NCBI GenBank assembly: GCA_964398185.1
Contig: CAYNML010000003.1
Span: 70,262-134,261 of the forward strand
Direction: 5' to 3'
From: Fen-1058 sp964398185
GTDB lineage: Bacteria; Chloroflexota; Anaerolineae; Fen-1058
DNA: 64,000 nt
Shown in pieces: positions 32,130 to 41,079 of the stretch. The position numbers and the translations under genes are program-made. The notes under the pieces were generated by a model, which was not told the DNA's origin, made no database searches, and saw only the letters and a program-made list of their open reading frames with translations. How positions within the stretch are numbered: position 1 is the stretch's first letter; every line of letters starts with the position of its first letter.

Positions 32130-34838
32130 ATGTTCCCTAAAATGTCACGCATCAGTGAGGTCGTGGTGCTGCTGCTGTTTGCCGGCCTATGGGTTTTGAT
32201 TTCCTTCTCGACCCAGGTTCAAGCAGGCAATCTGCTCGTATCACCGTTGCCGACTCCAGCTGGCAATCCACTCGTATCGCCATTGCCCACTCCAAGCGTA
32301 GTGCCAACCTCAATGCCTCCATCTCCATGGGGGTTACAGGCACTCAACTTTGTTGCAACACGTCACAATATACCACTCGACAAACTCCTGATAGTTAACG
32401 AGCACGAACGCGCCTATCCTTTGACTAGCCGGAAGTTCCAAGCTCTTACTGTCTTGGATACGCGCACCGCCCAATCGCCCAGCTATAGCTTTCTCATCGA
32501 TACGACTTCCCGAAAGATCGAAGAGGACGTGGTAGCGGTACGAGCAGCCGAGGATGCAGCGTCTTCGAACAAGTACGGCAAGCTCCAACCCGCGCTATAT
32601 GAGCGTTTGCGGCAGGTGACTAACGATACTATTCTGCCTATCGCGATCTGGTTAGCGCCCCGATCCAACCAGCGTACAGATCCACAGGTATATGCGGAAT
32701 TGGCCGCACGATTCCCCGAGGCGGCTCAAGCGTTGGCTAAAGGTGGCAAGCCGTTCGACGTTAACGCCCCGGCATTGGCCGAAAGAATCCGCCAAGCGTA
32801 TGACCAGTTGCTGGCCGAAGATATTTCGGCGCGCACCCAATCTGTCGTGAACTGGCTCAAAGGGAAGGGATTCACGGTCATGAGCTATACTGGCATGCCA
32901 TCGGTGGCAGCAAGGCTGCCCAAACGGACCATATTGACTTTGGCGACCCGAGACGATGTGTCTATGATTTACCTTATCGAAGGGGAAACTTCCGACACAC
33001 TGGACACTGCCACGTCGACTGACCGTGCGCCGGTCGTATGGCAGCGCGGCATAAATGGCACTGGTCAAAGAGTTGCCGTCATGGAGCATAATTTCATTGA
33101 TCCCGGTTGCTTGAACATAGTTGCAAGAAGAATCGGTTTTGTTGAATGGAATCCCGTACATCACGCCACAATAGTGGCTAACACCATTGCTTGTAATCAG
33201 GATCCATATAGAGGGATCGCTTATGGTGCACAGATCGTAGATGCTGGATTTCATGCTGAAGGTTACCCAGGGCCAGACCCACAGCAAGATGCGGTAGCTG
33301 CTATGACATGGGCGATTGACTCGCCACAAAATGCACGAATAGTGAATATCAGCCAAGCATGGCAAGATGACAACGAAATGAATTGGACAGATCGTGCATT
33401 TGACTATTGGGCTCGCCAGCAAAATGTCACTATCGTGGTTGCAGCAGGGAATGAGGGAGAGGCTTCAGGAAACGTCAGATCGCCGGCTAAGGCTTGGAAC
33501 GTCATTTCAGTTGGCGCCTCAGATGATCGCGGAACCAGTGATTGGAGTGACGATCTCATGGCTTCGTTCTCATCGTATGTCGATCCCACCAGCGGCATTA
33601 ATGGTCATGGTGACAGAGAAAAACCAGAGGTCGTTGCACCTGGGGTAGACATTTCCGTACTAGGAGTCAATGGCATCACCGTAACTGCTAGTGGCACCAG
33701 CCTTGCGGCACCACAGGTCTCTGGACTGGCAGCGTTGCTCATGAATCGCAATTCCACGCTAACCATCTGGCCGGAAGCGGTCAAAGCTATTATTATGACC
33801 TCGGCTATCCATAACATCGATGGTCCCGTCGACATTCCCAGCTATCAAGACCTAAAAGACGGTGCGGGTGCAATTGATGCTGATCTGGCGGATACCATCG
33901 CGAAAACTCGACAAGATTCTGGTGTGGTGTGCAACGAGCCTTGCTGGTGGGGCATTACTACCAGCGATACTAATCCAACAGTAGGCGGCTCGGTTTATCA
34001 GTATTTTACGGCCTCTCAGGGCGAAAGGATCCGTGTCGCTATCGCTTGGTTCGCCAGTGCAGATATACCTCCAGCCCCGCCCAGCCTACCTTGGGATTTG
34101 TTGCTCACTAATTACCAACTCTATGTGTACAAACCAAGCGGCGGAGATCCAATCGCCTACAATGCGAGTTGGGATAACAATTATGAATTAGTAGATTTTG
34201 TTGCAACGGAAACCGGTCAATATCAAATTCGAATCTACCGGCAGCCCGAAGGCGATTACAATGAGCAAAGCAACTCAATTGGCATCGCCTGGGTCACGCC
34301 GAACGTGTATCATGTCTTCTTATCCGGCGTCATGAATAACTTCACCACCGAGCTCATCAAGAACGGCAACTTCGATGCGAACGGGGCCTATTGGTCCACC
34401 ACAACTTCCCAAGCCTCGTGTACCTCTCCCGTCATGTTTGGAATAATCAGCGACACCACCAACCTAGCAAACACCATTGCCGCCGATCTGGGGCGGTGCA
34501 ATTACAACACGGATACACTGTCTCAAATCGTCACGATTCCTGATAATGTGACGAGTGCCACACTCTCGTACAAATATCGCGTGGAGCAGACGTATACCGG
34601 GGGTGGCAGTGAAGATTTCCTCTATGTCCAAATTCACGATTACACGACGGGCGAAGTCCTAACGCCGAGCACCTATGGAGACGGACCACCACGGCGTACT
34701 TGGATCAATGGTGTTCCCGTTGATCTCTCATCTCGTCACGGTCACACTATCGAGGTCATTTTCAGAGCCTTCAACGGCGATGCCACTTACCCAGCTAATT
34801 TCTGGGTAGACGATGTAAGCGTGCAAATCACATACTAA
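32130..34838 (+). CDS. Subtilisin-like (S8) serine protease, secreted, catalytic Asp possibly replaced
   Basis: 902 residues. A signal or anchor helix (about 9-30) is followed by a duplicated linker with LVSPLPTP twice. The S8 domain spans about 300-610: H345 in HATIVANTIA, the oxyanion Asn in VVAAGNEGEA (about 441) and S524 in SGTSLAAP are intact. At the position of the Asp in the usual V-D-T-G block the sequence reads VAVMEHNFID, with E319. The protease may thus use Glu, or be weakened or inactive. Beyond 610 is a pre-peptidase-type beta domain (YQIRIYRQPEGDY) and a C-terminal jelly-roll-like module starting at LIKNGNFDANGAYWS. GC is lower than in neighbours, suggesting transfer. Confidence 0.88.
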   Translation: MFPKMSRISEVVVLLLFAGLWVLISFSTQVQAGNLLVSPLPTPAGNPLVSPLPTPSVVPTSMPPSPWGLQALNFVATRHNIPLDKLLIVNEHERAYPLTSRKFQALTVLDTRTAQSPSYSFLIDTTSRKIEEDVVAVRAAEDAASSNKYGKLQPALYERLRQVTNDTILPIAIWLAPRSNQRTDPQVYAELAARFPEAAQALAKGGKPFDVNAPALAERIRQAYDQLLAEDISARTQSVVNWLKGKGFTVMSYTGMPSVAARLPKRTILTLATRDDVSMIYLIEGETSDTLDTATSTDRAPVVWQRGINGTGQRVAVMEHNFIDPGCLNIVARRIGFVEWNPVHHATIVANTIACNQDPYRGIAYGAQIVDAGFHAEGYPGPDPQQDAVAAMTWAIDSPQNARIVNISQAWQDDNEMNWTDRAFDYWARQQNVTIVVAAGNEGEASGNVRSPAKAWNVISVGASDDRGTSDWSDDLMASFSSYVDPTSGINGHGDREKPEVVAPGVDISVLGVNGITVTASGTSLAAPQVSGLAALLMNRNSTLTIWPEAVKAIIMTSAIHNIDGPVDIPSYQDLKDGAGAIDADLADTIAKTRQDSGVVCNEPCWWGITTSDTNPTVGGSVYQYFTASQGERIRVAIAWFASADIPPAPPSLPWDLLLTNYQLYVYKPSGGDPIAYNASWDNNYELVDFVATETGQYQIRIYRQPEGDYNEQSNSIGIAWVTPNVYHVFLSGVMNNFTTELIKNGNFDANGAYWSTTTSQASCTSPVMFGIISDTTNLANTIAADLGRCNYNTDTLSQIVTIPDNVTSATLSYKYRVEQTYTGGGSEDFLYVQIHDYTTGEVLTPSTYGDGPPRRTWINGVPVDLSSRHGHTIEVIFRAFNGDATYPANFWVDDVSVQITY

Positions 34839-34891
34839 ACGATTCCACTTACTTGCTCAGACTGCTTTACGTTCTCAAATGAACTTGCATC

Positions 34892-34947
34892 GACTTCCGA
34901 AGTTGTGCGAACCATCGGTTCGCCTGAAACTTCGGAAGTCTTTTTCT
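34892..34947 (+). terminator. Long hairpin terminator after the protease gene
   Basis: GACTTCCGAAGTT (34892-34904) pairs with AACTTCGGAAGTC (34928-34940). An inner CGAACC/GGTTCG pair extends the structure, and TTTTTCTT follows. Confidence 0.88.
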
Positions 34948-34952
34948 TCCTA

Positions 34953-34961
34953 TGGTACAAT
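34953..34961 (+). promoter_or_regulatory. Extended -10 promoter for the oxidoreductase operon
   Basis: TGGTACAAT (34953-34961) matches TG-n-TACAAT. No good -35 is seen, because the terminator stem occupies that position. The start codon of the alpha subunit is 60 bases downstream. Confidence 0.5.
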
Positions 34962-35021
34962 ACCCTTAAACCGGACTTCGCCACCCTGCGAAGTCCATTT
35001 CATCAAGCGAGGTCACTCTCT

Positions 35022-36698
35022 ATGGAAGCCCAGACCCAACCCCAGTCTGGCCCCGCTGTTGAACGCGCGCCGATCGTCAACGATTTCTCCATCACGGTCG
35101 CCACGGTCAACGGCTCCGGCAGCCAGACCGCCAACAACACGCTGATTCGCGCCATCCACAAGATGGGCGTCCCGGCCAGCGGCAAGAACCTGTTCCCGTC
35201 CAACATTCAGGGCCTGCCCACGTGGTTCACCATCCGCGTCAGCAAGGACGGCTACATCGCCCGCCGCGAGCGCGCCGAGATCCTGGTGGCGATGAACAAA
35301 GCCACCATCGCCGAGGACATCCAAAAACTGGAATCGGGCGGCATCTGCCTGTACCCGATCGACGAACCGCTCCCCGTCAAGCGCGACGACATCACGTACT
35401 ATCCCATGCCCGTCAACGAACTCACACGCAAGTCCGGCGCCGACGCCAAGCTGCGGCCCTACGTCGCCAACATGGTCTACGTCGGCATCCTCATGTGCCT
35501 GCTCGACATCGAGATGAGCGAGATCGAAGCGGCGCTGAGTTTCCACTTTGGCGGCAAGCAGAAAGCGATCGATCTCAACCTCAACGTCGTCAAAGCGGCC
35601 TGTGAATGGTCGCAAGCCAATCTCACCAAGACCGATCCGTTCCGTGTGGAGCGCATGACCAAAACCGAGGGCACGTTCTTGATCGACGGCAACACCGCTT
35701 CGGCGTTGGGCGCGATCTTCGGCGGCGTGCAGTTTGTGGCGTGGTATCCCATCACGCCCGCCACCTCGCTGGCCGACGCGCTGAACGACTATCTGCCGGT
35801 CTACCGCAAAGAAGCCGACGGCAAGAGCACTTATGCCATCATTCAGGCCGAGGACGAACTCGCCGCCATCGGCATGGTCATTGGCGCGGGCTGGGCGGGC
35901 GCGCGCGCGATGACGTCCACCTCCGGGCCGGGCATCTCGCTCATGGCCGAATTCACCGGCTACGCGTTCTTCGCCGAAATCCCCGCCGTCATCTGGGATG
36001 TGCAGCGCATGGGGCCGGCCACCGGTTTGCCCACGCGCGTCTCGCAAGGCGACGTCTTCTCGACGTACTTCCTCGGTCACGGCGACTGCCGNNNNNNNNN
36101 NNNNNNNNNNNNNNNNNNNNNNNNNNNNNNNNNNNNNNNNNNNNNNNNNNNNNNNNNNNNNNNNNNNNNNNNNNNNNNNNNNNNNNNNNNNATCGGCTGG
36201 CGCACGCTGCCCGGCATCAATCATCCGCAGGGCGCGTACTTCACGCGCGGCACCGGTCACAACGAGGCCGCCGGTTACAGCGAACGCCCCGAGGACTGGT
36301 CCCGGAATCTGGAGCGGCTCTACAAGAAGCACGACACCGCGCGCACGCTGGCGCCTGCGCCCGTCATCGCTGCGGTGGGTGACGCCGAAATCGGCCTCAT
36401 CTCTTACGGCACCAACGATCCGGCGGTGAGTGAGGCGCGCGATCGGTTGGCGAAGAGCGGCGTGAAGACCTCGTACCTGCGCATTCGCGCGCTGCCGCTG
36501 GAGAGTACGCTGATCGAATTCATCCAGAAGCATCCGCGCTGCTACGTGATCGAAAACAACTTCGAAGGCCAGATGCATCAATTGATTCAACTGCACGCGC
36601 CGGAACTGGCGACCAAAGTGGTATCCCTCGCCAAGTGCGACGGCCTGCCGCTGAGCGCGCGCTGGATCATGGAAGCGATTCAGGAACAGGAACGGTAG
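35022..36698 (+). CDS. 2-oxoacid:acceptor oxidoreductase, fused gamma-alpha subunit (interrupted by gap)
   Basis: Start at the ATG at 35022, the family-like N-terminus; the longer upstream frame would cross the terminator and promoter. The first ~200 residues are the gamma domain (FSITVATVNGSGSQTANNTLIRAIHKMGVPASGKNLFPSNIQG). The alpha pyrimidine-binding domain starts near 230 (GNTASALGAIFGGVQFVAWYPITPATSLADAL; AEDELAAIGMVIGAGWAGARAMTSTSGPGISLM). With the beta subunit it makes or splits acyl-CoA through TPP and ferredoxin, 2-oxoglutarate being a likely substrate. The 100-N gap lies inside; known relatives have roughly 80-95 residues here, so true length is probably near 610. Confidence 0.92.
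   Translation: MEAQTQPQSGPAVERAPIVNDFSITVATVNGSGSQTANNTLIRAIHKMGVPASGKNLFPSNIQGLPTWFTIRVSKDGYIARRERAEILVAMNKATIAEDIQKLESGGICLYPIDEPLPVKRDDITYYPMPVNELTRKSGADAKLRPYVANMVYVGILMCLLDIEMSEIEAALSFHFGGKQKAIDLNLNVVKAACEWSQANLTKTDPFRVERMTKTEGTFLIDGNTASALGAIFGGVQFVAWYPITPATSLADALNDYLPVYRKEADGKSTYAIIQAEDELAAIGMVIGAGWAGARAMTSTSGPGISLMAEFTGYAFFAEIPAVIWDVQRMGPATGLPTRVSQGDVFSTYFLGHGDCXXXXXXXXXXXXXXXXXXXXXXXXXXXXXXXXXXIGWRTLPGINHPQGAYFTRGTGHNEAAGYSERPEDWSRNLERLYKKHDTARTLAPAPVIAAVGDAEIGLISYGTNDPAVSEARDRLAKSGVKTSYLRIRALPLESTLIEFIQKHPRCYVIENNFEGQMHQLIQLHAPELATKVVSLAKCDGLPLSARWIMEAIQEQER
36092..36191. other. Assembly gap of 100 N inside the oxidoreductase alpha subunit
   Basis: The reading frame happens to continue in phase across the placeholder, but the gap length is nominal. 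Family comparison from memory suggests more sequence is missing than 100 bases. Confidence 0.99.
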
Positions 36699-36713
36699 AA
36701 GGAGCGATCGAAC

Positions 36714-37760
36714 ATGGCAACGACAGCAATTCCCAACAAACCCGCCAACGTCAATCTCATCGGCCTCGGCAAAGCCGATTATAAAGGTGCGCCCTCCACG
36801 CTCTGCAACGGCTGCGGTCACGACTCGATCGCCAGCCAGATCATCGCGGTGGCGTACGATCTATCCTTGCCGCCGCATCGCCTCGCCAAGTTCAGCGGCA
36901 TCGGCTGCTCCAGCAAAAGCCCGGCCTATTTTCTGGGCCGCTCGCACAGCATCAACGGCCTGCACGGCCGCATGCCGTCGCTGGCCACCGGCGCGCTGAC
37001 CGTCAACCGCGAGCTGATCGGCCTGGGCGTCAGCGGCGACGGCGACACCGGCAGCATTGGCTTTGGCCAGTTCAAGCACATGCTGCGCCGCAACGTCGAC
37101 ATGGTCTACATCATCGAAAACAACGGCGTGTACGGCCTCACCAAGGGCCAGTTCTCGGCCACTGCCGACATCGGCCAGGAATTGAAATACGCCGGCAAGA
37201 ACGAACTGCCGCCGATTGACCTGTGCCTGGAAGCGATCGCCTCCGGCGCGGGCTTCGTGGCCCGCTCGTTTGCCGGCGACCCCAAGCAGGTGCAGCAACT
37301 GTTGAAGGCCGCGCTGGCTTACCGCGGCACAGCGGTGCTGGACATCATCAGCCCGTGCGTCACCTTCAACAACTCAGACTTGTCCACCAAAGGCTACACC
37401 TGGGGCAAGGAACACGAGGAGGCCCTGCACGAAGTGCGCTACGTCATGCCCGCCGAAGAGATCATGGTGGAGTACAGCGAAGGTGAAATCAAAGATGTCG
37501 TGATGCACGATGGCTCGATCATTCAATTGAAGAAACTGGGCATCGACTACGAGCCGCGCGACAAATATGCCGCCATGCGCATCCTGGAAGAAGCGCGTGA
37601 CAATCAGCAGTTCATCACCGGCCTGATCTACTTCAACGAAGCGCGCCCGAACCTGGTGGAACAGCAGCGCCTCGTCGATACGCCGCTGATCTACCTGCCG
37701 CCCGAAAAACTGCGCCCCCCGCGCGCGGCGCTGGACAAGATCAACGCGTCGTTCATGTGA
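36714..37760 (+). CDS. 2-oxoacid:acceptor oxidoreductase beta subunit
   Basis: 348 residues, 15 bases after the alpha subunit, with a GGAG-type ribosome site. The TPP-binding beta subunit is recognised by CNGCGHDSIASQII, GIGCSSKSPAYF, HGRMPSLATGA, and the TPP/Mg motif SGDGDTGSIGFGQFKHMLRRNVDMVYIIENNGVYGLTKGQ. A single substrate-type cysteine pattern and the absence of a ferredoxin domain mean electrons go directly to external ferredoxin. Together with the fused gamma-alpha gene it forms the two-subunit enzyme common in bacteria and archaea (KorAB-like). Transcription ends at the repeat-derived hairpin at 37764-37800. Confidence 0.94.
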   Translation: MATTAIPNKPANVNLIGLGKADYKGAPSTLCNGCGHDSIASQIIAVAYDLSLPPHRLAKFSGIGCSSKSPAYFLGRSHSINGLHGRMPSLATGALTVNRELIGLGVSGDGDTGSIGFGQFKHMLRRNVDMVYIIENNGVYGLTKGQFSATADIGQELKYAGKNELPPIDLCLEAIASGAGFVARSFAGDPKQVQQLLKAALAYRGTAVLDIISPCVTFNNSDLSTKGYTWGKEHEEALHEVRYVMPAEEIMVEYSEGEIKDVVMHDGSIIQLKKLGIDYEPRDKYAAMRILEEARDNQQFITGLIYFNEARPNLVEQQRLVDTPLIYLPPEKLRPPRAALDKINASFM

Positions 37761-37763
37761 CAG

Positions 37764-37800
37764 AAAACCTGGCAGGTCTCGCAAGACCTGCCAGGTTTTT
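37764..37800 (+). terminator. Terminator built from the ACCTGGCAGGT repeat
   Basis: AAAACCTGGCAGGTCT pairs perfectly with AGACCTGCCAGGTTTT around a CGCA loop and ends in five T. It is a tight copy of the dispersed repeat also present at 29546 and 56552, here working as a transcription terminator, possibly in both directions. Confidence 0.92.
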
Positions 37801-37835
37801 ACGATATTCGTGTGATTCGTGACATTTGTGTACGG

Positions 37836-38840
37836 CTACCCCGCCACACCCGCCACCAGCAGATCGAGCGCCAGCACGTCGGATGTCTGCCCCGTCTTGA
37901 TCTCCGTCTCGACGTCCAGCAAACGCCGATAAATTGCTTCCAATTGCGCGATGTCCCGATAGTTCCGCGCCTGCTCGTTGAGCTTTTTGATCACGAAGGG
38001 GTGCTGCCCCAGTTCCTTCGCCATCGCATCTGGCGCTAAGTTGCGCGCTTGCAGGTCCTTCACCAGAATCAACAGGCGATATTGCCGCACGATCATTGCC
38101 AGCAGCCCCAGCGGATTCTCGCCCTGATCGAGCAGGTGGTGCAGTTCGTGCGCGGCGCGTTTGCCGTCGCGCCTGCCCAGCGCATCCACCAGATCGAAAA
38201 CGCTGCTGGCGCTGGCATCGCTGACAAGCAAGTCAACGTCCTGCGCCGTGATCGATCGCTGCGCGTTGACGTAGGTGATCAGCTTGTTGATCTCGGCATC
38301 GAGCCGCCGCAGATCGCCGCCGATGAGGGCCGAGAGCCGCTGGGCCGCCCCCGGCTCGATCGCGCCGCCGCGCTTCTTCGTCCGATCGATAACCCAGTGC
38401 GGCAGTTCGCCCACCGCCGGCTGCTTGCACTCGATGACGGTCCGGCCCTTTTGCTGCTCCGCCAGCTGGATGAGTTGATGCTTGGCGTTGAGCGGCTGGA
38501 ATTCGACAAAAACGAGACGGGTTGTTTCCGGCAAACGCGGCACGTAATCGATCAGGCCGTTGAGGAAATCCTTCGCCGCGCCGGAGGAAACCGCCTCGTC
38601 GCCGTCCTTTGCTTTGCGGCTGGCGAGGCGCGTGAGCAAGCCCTCGACAACGACCAATCGTTTGTCCGCCAGAAACGGAATCGCATCGGCGGCGTGCTGC
38701 ACTTCGCTCAACGTGGTCTTGCGCCCGTCGAGCACGGTGAGGTTGAGATCGCGCAGCGACTCGTCGCCGATCTTCTGCTTGAAGTCGGCCACGCGCTCGC
38801 CGATCTCGAATTCGTTGTCGCCGTGAAGGATGAAAAACAT
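37836..38840 (-). CDS. holA: DNA polymerase III delta subunit
   Basis: 334 residues. The clamp-loader delta fold is recognised by the N-terminal FFILHGDNEFEIGERVADFKQKIGDESLRDLNLTVLDG, the LADKRLVVVEGLL strand, and the middle TRLVFVEFQPLNAKHQLIQLAEQQKGRTVIECKQP. The DLRRLDAEINKLITYVNAQRSITAQDVDLLVSDASASSVFDLVDALGRRDGKRAAHELHHLL segment is the conserved HolA core. It opens the sliding clamp in the replisome clamp loader. Its start codon abuts a GATCAGG word repeat. The gene is last of a minus-strand group with DUF6391, sortase and 7-TM genes. Confidence 0.95.
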   Translation of the reverse strand: MFFILHGDNEFEIGERVADFKQKIGDESLRDLNLTVLDGRKTTLSEVQHAADAIPFLADKRLVVVEGLLTRLASRKAKDGDEAVSSGAAKDFLNGLIDYVPRLPETTRLVFVEFQPLNAKHQLIQLAEQQKGRTVIECKQPAVGELPHWVIDRTKKRGGAIEPGAAQRLSALIGGDLRRLDAEINKLITYVNAQRSITAQDVDLLVSDASASSVFDLVDALGRRDGKRAAHELHHLLDQGENPLGLLAMIVRQYRLLILVKDLQARNLAPDAMAKELGQHPFVIKKLNEQARNYRDIAQLEAIYRRLLDVETEIKTGQTSDVLALDLLVAGVAG

Positions 38841-38864
38841 CAGGGATCAGGGATCGGTTAATCC
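38841..38864. repeat. GATCAGG word repeat at the holA start
   Basis: CAGGGATCAGGGATCGGTTAA directly abuts the holA start codon, so any hairpin or remnant lies where the ribosome site should be. No normal Shine-Dalgarno sequence is seen for holA. Confidence 0.65.
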
Positions 38865-38868
38865 GTCA

Positions 38869-39363
38869 TCAGGAACTGCGCGTTGCGACGTAGTGCGCCT
38901 TGGGGCCGAGGCGGCGCACGGCAGCGATCTCCAAGTCGCCCATCTCGCCGCAGGTGGTAACGTGCTCTTGCAGCTTCGGGCCGATCGGCTGGGCGAGGAT
39001 CAACGCCAGCGTCGCCGCGATCAGCACATCGGGCCAGCGCGACCAGCGCGCTTTGCGATCGCCCACGCTCAGCACGGCCAACGCGCCGAGGCTGGCTGCC
39101 GCGCCCGAGGCCAGATAATTTGTGCCGCAGCCCGGATGAATGGCCAGCCGCTTTTCGCCGCGCGCCAGGCGATTCAGCGCGTCGTACACCGCCGTCTGCA
39201 ATTCCTCGCCGCTGACATCACCGTACAGATAGAAGCCGAACGGCGTCGAGCGGCCGGCCAGCGGGCGGCCCGGCTTCGCCGCCGACAGCACGTGAATGGT
39301 GGCGTGTTCCAGGCCGTGATTGCGGCGCGTGCTGAGGATCAGAGGATACTCAAGTAGCTTCAT
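38869..39363 (-). CDS. DUF6391-like membrane protein
   Basis: 164 residues. The conserved-looking block STRRNHGLEHATIHVL near the N-terminus and the later RLAIHPGCGTNYLASGAAASLGALAVLSV match what I remember of the DUF6391 family found in Cyanobacteria and Chloroflexota. Two hydrophobic segments (about 92-108 and 120-136, VLIAATLALILAQPIGP) suggest a membrane protein. The C-terminus ends MGDLEIAAVRRLGPKAHYVAT. No function is known. It is 16 bases from the sortase gene and 29 from holA. Confidence 0.72.
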   Translation of the reverse strand: MKLLEYPLILSTRRNHGLEHATIHVLSAAKPGRPLAGRSTPFGFYLYGDVSGEELQTAVYDALNRLARGEKRLAIHPGCGTNYLASGAAASLGALAVLSVGDRKARWSRWPDVLIAATLALILAQPIGPKLQEHVTTCGEMGDLEIAAVRRLGPKAHYVATRSS

Positions 39364-39378
39364 GACAAACTCCGGGCT

Positions 39379-40158
39379 TCACGGCTCGATCGGTTTGTTG
39401 GATTCTTCGAATTTCACCGGCTTCGCGATGATGATCAAGCGGTGTGTGTTGCTGGTGTAGGGCCAGCACGTCACCAGCGTGAGCCGCTCGTCGGTGGTGG
39501 GCTGGATCCAGCGCGCGTTCGCCAGGCGGACTTTATCGGGTTGGCCGCGCTCCGGCAGGATTTTGCGCGCCGTGATTTCGTAGTAATACGGCTGGCCGTC
39601 GCTGTACACGGTGATTTGATCGCCGCGCTGGAGTTTGACCAGGTTGCGAAAGACCTCGCCCATGACGTTGTGATGCCCGGTGATGGCCGTATTGCCCGGC
39701 TTGCCCAACGTGGCGGACGTCATCAGCCAGCCCGCCGCAAAATGGTCCGGCACATCCCACTGGCTGATCCCGTCAACGGTGTGCCAGCCCGCGGTCTCCA
39801 CCGGCGCGTCGAGTTTAATCGCCGGGATGACGATGCGCGTCGGAACGCCGCCCGCCACATCAACAGGCGTGGGCTTGCGCGCCGGCGCGCGGGGTGTTGC
39901 GGCGACGGTGACGGGTGAACTGTCAGGCAGCAGCACCGGTTCCGGCGTGATCTGGCTGGCGGCCGGCGGCGGCGTCACGGTCGGACGCAGCGGCAGGACC
40001 TCCTCGCCAAAGTCGGCGGGCGTGCCTTCCAGCGCCACTTCACTGGCCGCGTTGATCGACGGCAGCAAGCTCAGCGCCCCGGCCAGCAATAAGATCACCC
40101 CGGCGGCGATGAAGAGCCAGGTGACAAGTGAGTTCTTGGATGATGATGCGGATGACAT
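39379..40158 (-). CDS. Sortase (class D/E-like)
   Basis: 259 residues. An N-terminal membrane anchor (about 11-31, TWLFIAAGVILLLAGALSLL) is followed by a Pro/Ala-rich linker and the sortase barrel from about 110. The catalytic His is in AITGHHN, the Cys in TLVTCWPYTS and the Arg in NTHRLIIIA, all intact. The TLxTC signature and the VVIPAIKLDAPVE start fit sortases of the class D/E type. It can anchor LPXTG proteins; the fasciclin protein at 17285-18364 carries LPKTG and is the only evident substrate in the window. No pilin genes are nearby. Confidence 0.93.
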   Translation of the reverse strand: MSSASSSKNSLVTWLFIAAGVILLLAGALSLLPSINAASEVALEGTPADFGEEVLPLRPTVTPPPAASQITPEPVLLPDSSPVTVAATPRAPARKPTPVDVAGGVPTRIVIPAIKLDAPVETAGWHTVDGISQWDVPDHFAAGWLMTSATLGKPGNTAITGHHNVMGEVFRNLVKLQRGDQITVYSDGQPYYYEITARKILPERGQPDKVRLANARWIQPTTDERLTLVTCWPYTSNTHRLIIIAKPVKFEESNKPIEP

Positions 40159-40236
40159 GCGAGGATTATACCATCCGCGAAATGAAACACGGATGAGCGC
40201 CGCCCGGCAGCCTCATCCGTGCTCGATCATCGCTGT

Positions 40237-40300
40237 AGAAATCGGGTCTCTGCAATCCAAATGGCATTGAATACCTGGCTGGAGAAACCCGATTTCTTCC
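40237..40300. repeat. AAACCCGATTTCT-type dispersed repeat, inverted pair
   Basis: AGAAATCGGGTCTCTGCAATCC on the left (read 5'-3' in two parts) and GGAGAAACCCGATTTCTTCC on the right form an imperfect inverted pair. The same family occurs at 6516-6575 and 59805-59821. Confidence 0.75.
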
Positions 40301-40306
40301 AACGGC

Positions 40307-41056
40307 TTAAGCCGAAGTTGCCGTCGCTGCGGGAGCCGATTTTGCCGGAACAGGCTGTTGGGTGGTGGCCAGCCGGAACCCAAAGTAGATCACGACCACG
40401 CCGATCAACTCGCTCGCGTACAGGAACTCGGTCGCGCCGATACGGGCCAGCGTGCCGCCCAGCGCCGGAGCCAGGCCGCCCAGGGCGATCAGCACGTTGC
40501 CCAGCACCCGCTGCGGCATGATGCGCTTGCGCCAGAAAATATACGCCGAATACAGCGCGCCGCCCACCAGCGCCACCGTGCCGTAAATGTTGAACAGGAA
40601 CGAGTACGATCGCACGCCGCCTTCCGGCATCAGCCCCACGATGCCCTTCGCGGAGTTGGTGGCATACTGGTGGCTGACGGGGACGCTCGGATCGAACAGG
40701 CTCTCGTTCAACGGCGTGGCAAACAAATGCACCGCCGCCATCACCGAGGCAATCGTCAAGATGATCAACAGCGTGTCGGCGATGCGCGGCTTGCGCACCA
40801 GCAGATGGATTGTGCCCTGGCCCAGCCAGGCTGCCACCAGCGTGGCGCCGCACAAATACCACAGGCGGAAGATCGTCGCGCTCCAGGCGAAGCTCAAATA
40901 AAACTCGGCGAACGTGCCCAGGCCGTACATGATCATGGCGATGCCCCAGATCAGCAGATGCTTCCCCCGGCGTTGGGCATAGCGGCGCAGCAAGATCACG
41001 GCAAACACCGCCGACATGATGGTGGACGCTAATGGCAGCAGCATACTCAATGACAT
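40307..41056 (-). CDS. Seven-helix membrane protein, unknown function
   Basis: 249 residues with about seven hydrophobic segments: LLPLASTIMSAVFAVILL, LLIWGIAMIMYGLGTFAEFYL, LWYLCGATLVAAWLGQGTIHLL, TLLIILTIASVMAAVHLFATP, YSFLFNIYGTVALVGGALYSAYIF, VLGNVLIALGGLAPALGG and ASELIGVVVIYFGFRL. Short basic loops lie on one side. The layout resembles bacterial 7-TM sensor-type domains, but no output domain is attached. The gene follows a 55-residue membrane peptide on the same strand by 23 bases and may form a pair with it. Function is unknown. Confidence 0.75.
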   Translation of the reverse strand: MSLSMLLPLASTIMSAVFAVILLRRYAQRRGKHLLIWGIAMIMYGLGTFAEFYLSFAWSATIFRLWYLCGATLVAAWLGQGTIHLLVRKPRIADTLLIILTIASVMAAVHLFATPLNESLFDPSVPVSHQYATNSAKGIVGLMPEGGVRSYSFLFNIYGTVALVGGALYSAYIFWRKRIMPQRVLGNVLIALGGLAPALGGTLARIGATEFLYASELIGVVVIYFGFRLATTQQPVPAKSAPAATATSA

Positions 41057-41079
41057 CTTCGTCTCCTTTGGGTTTGACG

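Noticed and set aside
34905..35021. Longer start for the oxidoreductase alpha subunit
   Set aside because: It would translate through the terminator hairpin and promoter, and the extra residues have no family similarity.
35013..36821. 602-codon minus-strand frame opposite the oxidoreductase alpha gene
   Set aside because: It even runs through the N gap and is opposite a highly conserved enzyme; no domain is seen.
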